Source: an uncultured Acidimicrobiaceae bacterium
GTDB lineage: Bacteria; Actinomycetota; Acidimicrobiia; Acidimicrobiales; Bog-793
DNA length: 35,369 nt
Assembly (NCBI GenBank): GCA_903845085.1
Contig: CAIMWD010000027.1
Span: 1-35,369 of the forward strand
Reading direction: 5' to 3'
The notes below the pieces were generated by a model. That model saw nothing but the letters and a program-made list of their open reading frames with translations, was not told the origin of the DNA and did not search any database. Below are positions 27,979-35,369 of this stretch, piece by piece. Position numbers and translations under genes: made by a program. Numbering within the stretch: position 1 is the stretch's first letter; each line of letters begins with the position of its first letter.

Positions 27979-29478
27979 TTACTCCGATTCGTCGCCTGCG
28001 AGGGTGCCACCCGGCACGATGGCGAGCTCCGCATGCAACATCTCCTCATGCAGCGCCTGAGGAGTGGGGTGATCGCCCTGAATTCGTGGGATGAGTACGC
28101 CAGCAAGTGCGGCAAGGATCGTAGCGATACCGAGCATGAAGAAGCCATGTACATACCCTGAGTTGTGTGGCAGCGACCCCGCTCGAACACCTGAGGTCAC
28201 GATGCTTGCCATGACCGCTGCACCGATCGAACCGCCGATGGTACGGATATTCGCGTTCATTCCACTCGCCACACCGGTCTGCTGCGGCGGTACTGCTGCG
28301 ACGATGAGGTTGGACATGGCCGAGAAAGCGAGTCCAAATCCGGTGCCGAGGAGTGCGGTTGCGAGCAGGATCTCCCAGCGGTGAGAGTGATAAAAGGCGA
28401 GGATAAAGAAGGGAATCACGCTGATCAGTGAGCCAACGATCAGGACGGGCTTAGAGCCAAATCGGATCGAAAGTCGTCCGGAGACAAGCCCCAAAAGGAA
28501 CATCATCACCGTCATGGGAACGAGCATCAGTCCCGAGGCAGTGATACTCGCGCCAAATCCATAGCCTGCGCTCGAGGGGGTCTGGAGAAATTCGGGAAGA
28601 AAGGCAAAGGTTGCGTACATTCCAACGCCAAAGAGCAACGCGACGAGATTGGTCGTCCACACCGCCGGCGTCCGCATCATGCGCATGTCGATCAGTGGGT
28701 GGGCGACGCGCAGTTCGGTGATGAACCATCCGATGGCCAGGACGATTGCGAGAGCGAGAAGTCCAAGTATGCGCGTCGATCCCCAGCCCCAGATCGAGGC
28801 CTCGCTGACGGCGACGAGGAGCGCGACGAGCCAACCGGAGAGGAGGATCGCGGCGGACCAGCTGATCGATCCCGGCCGAGTCTCTGGTGATTCCTTGATG
28901 AACAAGATGGCGGCGATCATCGCGACCGAGACGACAATGAGGGGGAGCCAATAGAGCCAGTGATAGCCGAGGCCGTTCACGATGGGTCCCGCAAGCACGA
29001 TGCCAAGACCACCACCGACCGCGATGAGTGCAGCGACGGATCCGACCGCTCCCATCACGCGCTCCTTGGGGAACTCGTCACGGATGATGCCAAAGGTGAG
29101 GGGAAGTACGGCGCCGCCAACCCCTTGAATCGCTCGCGCCACGATCATCAGACCGATCGAACTTGCCAGTCCCGCCAGAAGTGAGCCGAACGCCAAAGCG
29201 GCGAGTGAGATGACAAAGACGCGCTTCTTTCCAAACATGTCACCAACGCGACCAAGTATCGGTGTGCAGATAGAGGCGGAGAGCAGATAGGAGGTGAGAA
29301 CCCAGGTAACGGTGTTCTGTGAGGTGTGAAGGTTCGTCTGAATCGTCGAGAGAACCGGCACAACGAGTGACTGCAACATCGCATAGGAGCCGACGGCGAT
29401 GGTGAGCACGATGAAGGTCAGTCGTATCGAACGCTCATCGACGATCGGCGTGGTAGTCGCATGCTCGGGGGTTGACAT
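27979..29478 (-). CDS. MFS transporter, DHA2/EmrB-QacA-like drug exporter
   Basis: ~14 hydrophobic segments, LTSYLLSASICTPILGRVGDMFGKKRVFVISLAALAFGSLLAGLASS. Confidence 0.9.
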   Translation of the reverse strand: MSTPEHATTTPIVDERSIRLTFIVLTIAVGSYAMLQSLVVPVLSTIQTNLHTSQNTVTWVLTSYLLSASICTPILGRVGDMFGKKRVFVISLAALAFGSLLAGLASSIGLMIVARAIQGVGGAVLPLTFGIIRDEFPKERVMGAVGSVAALIAVGGGLGIVLAGPIVNGLGYHWLYWLPLIVVSVAMIAAILFIKESPETRPGSISWSAAILLSGWLVALLVAVSEASIWGWGSTRILGLLALAIVLAIGWFITELRVAHPLIDMRMMRTPAVWTTNLVALLFGVGMYATFAFLPEFLQTPSSAGYGFGASITASGLMLVPMTVMMFLLGLVSGRLSIRFGSKPVLIVGSLISVIPFFILAFYHSHRWEILLATALLGTGFGLAFSAMSNLIVAAVPPQQTGVASGMNANIRTIGGSIGAAVMASIVTSGVRAGSLPHNSGYVHGFFMLGIATILAALAGVLIPRIQGDHPTPQALHEEMLHAELAIVPGGTLAGDESE

Positions 29479-29699
29479 CTTGCTCGCTCTCTGGTGGGGC
29501 ACCTCACCGAGATCGCCGGCAACAGCGGGCACAGGGTGAGCGCGTCGACCGCCGCCACTCGGTGACGTCGGTACAGGGGGGGACTAATACAGCGTAGGCC
29601 GATCGGCGATGATCTCGTTAGAGTTTCCCTGCTCCCTCTCATTCCGGGGGCGCATGGTGATCGTCGCCACGCAAAGGCTTCGAGAGGGTTGGGGTAACG

Positions 29700-30227
29700 A
29701 TGGCGCATCTCCATGTCGGGATTGGCGAGCACGATCACACCGTCAGCGCCTACCTCATGCGCACCGATGGGACGGAGCCGCGGATCCTTCTCCATCTGCA
29801 TAAGTCCTTGGGCCGTTATCTTCAGTTCGGCGGTCACATCGAACTCACCGAGAATCCCTGGCAGGCGGTAGAGCACGAGCTGCGCGAGGAGTCGGGTTAC
29901 TGCCTCGACCAACTGGGCCTCCTCCAGCCAAAGGAGCGCATCACCTCACTCGCCTCAGGAATATTGCATCCGGTGCCGCTGTGTTACAACACCCACCAGA
30001 TCGGTCTCGATCATTGGCACTCCGATGCAAGTTGGGCGTTTGTCACCAGCCAGGAGCCACGCTTTGCAGTTGGTGAGGGCGAGTCGTCGTTACTGCGTTG
30101 GTTCAGTGCCGACGATTTAGATGCCACGCTCGACCATCCGATTGAACCTAGCGTTCGCGACGTTGCACTTTTTCTCTTTCGCGTGGTACTCGATCGCTGG
30201 GAGGTCATCCCCGCCGATCGCTGGTAA
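29700..30227 (+). CDS. Nudix hydrolase
   Basis: Nudix box GGHIELTENPWQAVEHELREESGY. Confidence 0.88.
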   Translation: MAHLHVGIGEHDHTVSAYLMRTDGTEPRILLHLHKSLGRYLQFGGHIELTENPWQAVEHELREESGYCLDQLGLLQPKERITSLASGILHPVPLCYNTHQIGLDHWHSDASWAFVTSQEPRFAVGEGESSLLRWFSADDLDATLDHPIEPSVRDVALFLFRVVLDRWEVIPADRW

Positions 30228-30267
30228 GCAGTGAGGTGCCAGCGATGTCGGGCGTGATGACGATGCA

Positions 30268-31557
30268 TCAGGGAGCTGATGAACCCTCAGCCCTCGAGGC
30301 TGACTCCGGATCGACGATCTCATGCGCCACCTCACCGCGACGCAGTTCATAGCGTGCGAGCCCGCGCATCGACAGCGCGATCATCATGATGCCGATCACT
30401 GCTCCGAGCCCTCCCGAGACTACGGAGATCTCCGGACTGAATATTCCCGCGACAAAACCAGCCTCCGCATTCCCAAGCCGTGGTCCAGCCTGGTTGCTGG
30501 CCTGTTGGATCGCGGAGATCCGTCCACGGAGCCGATCAGGCGCCTCCGACTGAATGATCGATCCACGAAAGATCGCGGAGATCTGATCAGCAAAGCCAGC
30601 GATCGCTAACAGCACGATCGCGCCGACGAGCGCATGAACGAGTCCGAATCCGGCGAGTGCCAGTCCCCAGACAGTGATGCAGGCGATGACGGCGCGCCCC
30701 GGCCGTCGGACGTTGAGTGTCCAGCCAGAGAGGGTCGAGCCGATGACGGAGCCAATTCCCGGAGCGGCATATAAGAGGCCGATCGTCCGTGATCCGCCGT
30801 GAAATTGCACCGTGGCAAGCGCGGGGAAGAGGGAGGTGGGCATACCGAGGATATTCGCGTTTAGATCGGCGAGGAAGCACGACTGCAGTACCGGTCGCCC
30901 CTTGAGAAAGGAGATTCCCTCTGCGATGGAGCGCAGTCCGAAACGGGTGGCACCGCCCTTTGGTTCGTGTGGCGAGATAGTGCTAACTGCGATGATGACC
31001 GCGAGAAAGCTTGCAACGTTGATCCAGTAGACGGGCGCGACGTGAAAGAGCGCGATAAGTATTCCCCCGACGGAGGGACCCACGACCTGGGCGAACTGGC
31101 CGAGCACACCGCGAAGCGCATTAGCCGAGACGAGGAGCTCGCGATCGACAATCGACATGAGGAGCGAGGTGCGAGCGGGTGAATCGATCGATTGGATGAC
31201 GGCAGCGAGTGCAGCGAGCAGATAGATCACCCAGAGAAGCGGGTGACGTCCCATCGCATTGATTGCAAGAAGAGCGGCGACAACCATCGCGCATGAGCCG
31301 GTGATCATAAGAAGCCGACGCCGGTCCATCGCGTCGGCGATGGACCCACCAACGAGCGAGCCGAAGAGCGCGGGGAGTAGTTGGACAAGGCTGATGAGCC
31401 CTACGTCGATCGTTGAATGGGTCAGCTCATAGATCTGCACGGCGAGCGTGACGATGGCGAGTTGACTGCCGATCGAAGAGATACCTTGACTTATCCAGAG
31501 CCGCCGAAACTCGGGGTAGCGGCGCAGGGGTTCGCGGTCGACGAAGATCTTTGCCAC
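30268..31557 (-). CDS. MFS transporter, DHA3/EntS-like
   Basis: RRYPEFRRLWISQGISSIGSQLAIVTLAVQIYELTHSTIDVGLISLVQLLPALFGSLVGGSIADAMDRRRLLM. Confidence 0.9.
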   Translation of the reverse strand: MAKIFVDREPLRRYPEFRRLWISQGISSIGSQLAIVTLAVQIYELTHSTIDVGLISLVQLLPALFGSLVGGSIADAMDRRRLLMITGSCAMVVAALLAINAMGRHPLLWVIYLLAALAAVIQSIDSPARTSLLMSIVDRELLVSANALRGVLGQFAQVVGPSVGGILIALFHVAPVYWINVASFLAVIIAVSTISPHEPKGGATRFGLRSIAEGISFLKGRPVLQSCFLADLNANILGMPTSLFPALATVQFHGGSRTIGLLYAAPGIGSVIGSTLSGWTLNVRRPGRAVIACITVWGLALAGFGLVHALVGAIVLLAIAGFADQISAIFRGSIIQSEAPDRLRGRISAIQQASNQAGPRLGNAEAGFVAGIFSPEISVVSGGLGAVIGIMMIALSMRGLARYELRRGEVAHEIVDPESASRAEGSSAP

Positions 31558-31588
31558 AGGTAGAAACTACTTCGATCATCTAAGCATC

Positions 31589-32191
31589 GTGACCACTCTC
31601 GATCGAAAGCCGGCGGATCTGAGTTCTCCGCACGCCTGCGGTCGCAAGTTAGGCTCAGCGGTGATCGTGTGCCGGGGGGCCGTCGCCCGCTCGCAGGGGG
31701 CCAAACAGGTGCTAGTTACCGGTGCGCCTGCAGGACGACTGGAGATGGCTGCGCGCATGGGGGTCGATGCAACACTCGATATCGGCGAGGTGTCCGCGGT
31801 AGAGGACCGGATCGCCTGGATCCGTGACTTCACTGCGGGTCGTGGCGCAGATGTGGTCATTCAGGCCGCGACGAATGCGGCAGTACCCGAGGGGCTCGCA
31901 ATGTTGCGCGACGGTGGGCGCTTTGTGAGCGTGGGCGTTGGCGGCAGAGCTGAGATCTCCGTTCCCGCGCTTCCCGGTGAGATGACGATGTACACCGTTC
32001 GCTCCGGGGAGCCGCGGCACTGGCTGCAAGCCATCGATTTTCTCTCCTCGCGCGCAGATGAGTATCCCTTTGAGGAGATGATCTCCGCACGCTATGGCCT
32101 CGATGGGGTAAATGAGGCCATGTCGGCCATGGCGAACTTTTCCGTCGTCAAGGCGGCGATCTACCCCAATGGTGATCCACCGAAGAGCTGA
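31589..32191 (+). pseudogene. Truncated zinc-type medium-chain dehydrogenase/reductase (C-terminal half only)
   Basis: VARSQGAKQVLVTGAPAGRLEMAARMGVDATLDIGE...DFTAGRGADVVIQAATNAAVPEGLAMLRDGGRFVSVGVGG matches the MDR nucleotide-binding half. No N-terminal GroES-like catalytic domain; the glycine motif is shortened to VIVCRGAVARSQGA. Confidence 0.7.
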
Positions 32192-32230
32192 GTGCGGTCG
32201 ACAAACCAACTCCGCGCACGCTCGCACCAT

Positions 32231-33208
32231 ATGCTCGGTCACATGGACTTTCGACGCTTTGGCGACACCGAGCTCATGGTCAGCACCGTTGGCCTCGGTA
32301 CGGGAGGTGCGAGCCGTCTCGGTCTCGCCTACGGAAACTCTGAGGACCAGGCGATTGCGCTCGTGCACCGCGCCCGCGAACTCGGCGTGAACTACTTCGA
32401 CACCGCGGAGAACTACGCGAATGAGGCGGTGCTAGGTCGAGCACTTGTTGGCCACCGAGATGAGGTCGTGCTCTCCTCCAAGACGGGGCCGGTTCATCCG
32501 AACGGGAGCCTCGTCACCGCCGAGGAGCTCACCGCCGCGCTTGAACTTTCGCTCCGCAAGTTGCAGACCGATCACCTCGATGTGTACCACCTTCATCGTG
32601 TCTCTAATCGTTCGCTCGACCATGCGCTTGAGGTACTCGTACCCGTGCTGGAGGGGCTCCGCGACGCGGGAAAGATTCGCTACCTCGCGCTCTCGGAGAG
32701 CAGCGGTGGCGATGTAGATCACACCATGTTGCAGCGCGCGCTCCTCGATCCACGCTGGAACGTCGCCATGGTGAGCTTCAACCTCTTTAACCAGAGCGCG
32801 CGTGCCCGAGTTCTTCCCCTTGCCATCGCCAACGGCGTGGGAATAGAGATCATGGCCTCTGCGCGCAGTCAGTTCAGCCAACCCGAGCTCCTGAGAGAGG
32901 AGATCGACCGTCTTATCGCGGCTGGCGAACTCGCGGAGGGGATTATCAATCGTGAGGATCCCCTTGATTTTCTCCGCGGGGATGATCGCGAGGTCACCCT
33001 TACGGAGGCCTCCTATCGCTTTGCTGCGCATGAGCCGGGAGTGCACGTCGTACTTATCGGGACAGGCAACGTCGATCACCTCGAGGAGAACATCTCGGCG
33101 CTCAATCGCGGCCCACTGCCGAGCGAGATCAGCGAGCGTCTCATCGATCTCTTTGGACACCTTCGCGCCGAGGTGCACGTTCCCGGGAGAGAACTTGGCC
33201 CTGTCTAA
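32231..33208 (+). CDS. Aldo/keto reductase
   Basis: MDFRRFGDTELMVSTVGLGTGG, GVNYFDTAENYANEAVLGRAL, VVLSSKTGP, LQTDHLDVYHLHRV. ATG at 32231 or 32243. Confidence 0.9.
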   Translation: MLGHMDFRRFGDTELMVSTVGLGTGGASRLGLAYGNSEDQAIALVHRARELGVNYFDTAENYANEAVLGRALVGHRDEVVLSSKTGPVHPNGSLVTAEELTAALELSLRKLQTDHLDVYHLHRVSNRSLDHALEVLVPVLEGLRDAGKIRYLALSESSGGDVDHTMLQRALLDPRWNVAMVSFNLFNQSARARVLPLAIANGVGIEIMASARSQFSQPELLREEIDRLIAAGELAEGIINREDPLDFLRGDDREVTLTEASYRFAAHEPGVHVVLIGTGNVDHLEENISALNRGPLPSEISERLIDLFGHLRAEVHVPGRELGPV

Positions 33209-33215
33209 ATGGCGG

Positions 33216-34268
33216 ATGCTCTCACGAACTGATCTCCTCCTCATCGGCGTCACTGCGGTGGCCTTCGGGGCCGATGCGACCGCTGAATACCGGTGGCACA
33301 GTGAGATCGCCCGTTTCACGGTCAGCGCCCTCACCATCGCCGTCCTCGCGGCGCTCGTCGGACGAAGTGTGGATCACCTGGGTGATCGACTTGGCTCGGG
33401 TGCGACCGGTTTCTTACAGAGCGCACTCGCAAATTTGCCGGAGCTGTTCATCGGCATCTTTGCGCTCCGGGCGGGCCTCGTTGGCGTCGTGCAATCGGCA
33501 CTAATCGGCTCGATCCTCGCGAATACCGTGCTCGTGCTCGGCATCTCGTTCATCGCCGGCGGTCTGAGGAACGGCCCGCAGCACTTCTCGACCGCTGCAC
33601 CGCGGACCACGCTGATGTTGCTTGTGCTCTCCGCGGCGATCATCATGATCCCGACGCTCTCCTCACACCTGGGAACCTCCGGAGGGCATCATGTAGTGGC
33701 GATGTCAAACATTGCAGCGGTAATCGCACTGCTGGTCTTTCTCCTCTCGATACCGGGATCGCTCTCGCATAAGGGTGAGGGTGCTCCCGGTCTCCTCGCT
33801 GGTCCTTGTTGGTCGATCTCGCTGGTGATGTTGGTTCTCTCGGCAACGAGTGTCGCTGCGCTCTTTGCCTCCGACTGGTTCATCGCATCGCTCACACAGG
33901 CGATGCATTCACTCAATATCGCCCCCAACTTCGCTGGTCTCGTCATCGTTGCGATCGCCGGAAGCGCCATTGAGAACTTTGTCGGGGTGAAGCTGGCGCT
34001 CGAGAATCGGCCCGATTACTCGCTCGCGGTTATCTTGCAGAGCCCGGTACAGATCGCGTTGGGATTGATCCCCGCGCTCGTTTTGCTCTCGAACGTCATC
34101 GGCCCTCATCCCCTCACACTGGTGCTGCCGACCATGCTGTTTGCGGTCTTTGCACTGGCAGTCGTCGTCGCGGTGGTGATCGTCTTCGATGGCGAATCCA
34201 CCTGGCTCGAGGGTGTCGCGCTCGTCGGCCTCTACCTTGTGATCGCAACGGCCTACTGGTGGAATTAA
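33216..34268 (+). CDS. Calcium/cation antiporter (CaCA/CAX-like)
   Basis: Polytopic; duplicated alpha-repeats around GFLQSALANLPELFIGIFALRAGLVGVVQSALIGSILANTVLVLG and LVIVAIAGSAIENFVGVKLAL. Start taken after the AKR stop. Confidence 0.83.
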   Translation: MLSRTDLLLIGVTAVAFGADATAEYRWHSEIARFTVSALTIAVLAALVGRSVDHLGDRLGSGATGFLQSALANLPELFIGIFALRAGLVGVVQSALIGSILANTVLVLGISFIAGGLRNGPQHFSTAAPRTTLMLLVLSAAIIMIPTLSSHLGTSGGHHVVAMSNIAAVIALLVFLLSIPGSLSHKGEGAPGLLAGPCWSISLVMLVLSATSVAALFASDWFIASLTQAMHSLNIAPNFAGLVIVAIAGSAIENFVGVKLALENRPDYSLAVILQSPVQIALGLIPALVLLSNVIGPHPLTLVLPTMLFAVFALAVVVAVVIVFDGESTWLEGVALVGLYLVIATAYWWN

Positions 34269-34302
34269 TACTCTCGGGATCCACCGCGAAATAGCGAAAA
34301 AA

Positions 34303-34330
34303 AGCGCCCACCGCGTATGCGGTGGGCGCT
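34303..34330. terminator. Bidirectional intrinsic terminator hairpin
   Basis: 12-bp stem AGCGCCCACCGC/GCGGTGGGCGCT, loop GTAT. A7 on the left serves as the U-tract for the minus strand; T6 on the right begins 8 nt after the stem. Lies between convergent genes. Confidence 0.88.
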
Positions 34331-34356
34331 CTACGTACTTTTTTCAGCGACGATGA

Positions 34357-35369
34357 CTACCAGACGGTCTCGAGGATGTCCTTGGTCGCGTCACGCCACG
34401 GCACGCCACGAGGGGTGACGATCTCGCCAGCGCGGACGCGCTCATAGGTAGCCGGGTCGGTTCCCTTGGGTGACCTTCCCGCGGCAACATCATCAGTGGC
34501 CTCGAGCAGCATCTCGCGGCAGGCCTGAATGGCGCGGTCGGTGGAGCCAAGCGCCTCGAGATCGCGACGCACGATGGAACCCATTCCCTCTTGCAGCGCA
34601 AAGTCCTGAGTGTTGAGACCAGCGATACCGGTGAAGGTCTTCGTGCGCTGCACCTCTCGGTCGATGAGGTAGTCGTTGTAGGGGTTCTGCTTCAGCCAGT
34701 ACGACCCCGGGATCATGTCCTCCCTTGCACGACCAGTGAAGTGCTCAAAGTCGTGCCAGGCCTCATCGGAGATCTCATGCTCGTCAGAGGCGGTGTACTT
34801 CCAGTTGTAGACGAAGGTGTTCTCGTCATCGATCGGGACCCAGATGTGGCCGTCCAGCGAGGGCAGTGCATTCATCTCACCGTCGAAATTGAAGAAGAAC
34901 GCGCGCGCCTGCTGGTTCGGCATGTGGAACTGATAGACGCGGACGTAGCTCTGCTCCTCGCTGATGTTGCGGATGGAGCCGTAGCGGAAGCCATAGTCCT
35001 CTCGATCCACCTCAAGGGTGGGGTGAGTGTCGAGCGTACGGAGTGCATGCTTGTTGGTGATGTCGTTGTTGTGTGCGAAGGAGGAGTGAGCGGTGTCGAT
35101 GCCACCCTCGAGGCACTGCAGCCAGTTGGCGTGCTCCCCGGTCTTCGAGGCGCGCGAGTGCTTGCCCTCGGGTGCGCGGAGCCACTCATAGTTTGGCGGT
35201 GCGGGCATCTCTGGTGTTGGGCCCATGTAGGTCCAGATGATGCCGCCCTTCTCGTAGGTCGGATATGCCTTGATCGCGACGCGGAGACGGAACTTTGAAA
35301 AGGGAGGCTCCGAGGGCATATCCACACAGGCGCCCTGAGTGTCGAACTTCCAGCCGTGATACACACAGC
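34357..35369 (-). CDS. Rieske non-heme iron ring-hydroxylating oxygenase alpha subunit (N-terminus cut off by window edge)
   Basis: VYHGWKFDTQGACVDMPSE (second half of Rieske cluster), LEGGIDTAHSSFAH (mononuclear iron DxxHxxxxH). Confidence 0.9.
   Translation of the reverse strand, partial: CVYHGWKFDTQGACVDMPSEPPFSKFRLRVAIKAYPTYEKGGIIWTYMGPTPEMPAPPNYEWLRAPEGKHSRASKTGEHANWLQCLEGGIDTAHSSFAHNNDITNKHALRTLDTHPTLEVDREDYGFRYGSIRNISEEQSYVRVYQFHMPNQQARAFFFNFDGEMNALPSLDGHIWVPIDDENTFVYNWKYTASDEHEISDEAWHDFEHFTGRAREDMIPGSYWLKQNPYNDYLIDREVQRTKTFTGIAGLNTQDFALQEGMGSIVRRDLEALGSTDRAIQACREMLLEATDDVAAGRSPKGTDPATYERVRAGEIVTPRGVPWRDATKDILETVW

Noticed and set aside
34591-35298. Plus-strand 235-aa ORF rich in Val/Leu
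   Set aside because: Complement of the Rieske oxygenase gene; low-complexity shadow ORF.
1-35369. CRISPR arrays, IS elements, rRNA operons
   Set aside because: No regularly spaced repeats, transposase ORFs or rRNA sequence recognised.

Overview
This is an actinobacterial-type replication-origin window. The left part is textbook chromosomal core: parB(partial)-parA-rsmG-jag-yidC-yidD-rnpA-rpmH on the minus strand, then dnaA-dnaN-recF-dciA-like-gyrB-gyrA and tRNA-Ile(GAT) on the plus strand. Two perfect parS palindromes lie near the start of parA, and DnaA boxes lie on both sides of dnaA. A DnaA-trio-like tract sits in the dnaA-dnaN gap. The right part (from about 14.5 kb) is accessory or metabolic: a CtaG-like membrane protein plus a PCuAC-like secreted protein, ribD, a nitroreductase, a polysaccharide deacetylase, and a tightly coupled minus-strand operon (ribA, WD40, FGE/SUMF1-like, GT2, questin-oxidase-like, half-size thioredoxin-reductase-like). 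After that come a HAD hydrolase, an ORF fusing an unrelated N-terminus to the C-terminus of alanine dehydrogenase, RidA, two MFS transporters, a Nudix protein, a truncated MDR dehydrogenase, an aldo/keto reductase, a CaCA antiporter and a partial Rieske oxygenase. The best candidates for novelty are the ribA-linked WD40/FGE-like/GT2/questin-oxidase-like/half-TrxR operon and the alanine dehydrogenase chimera. All assignments were made by reading the sequence and recognising motifs; no database searches were run.
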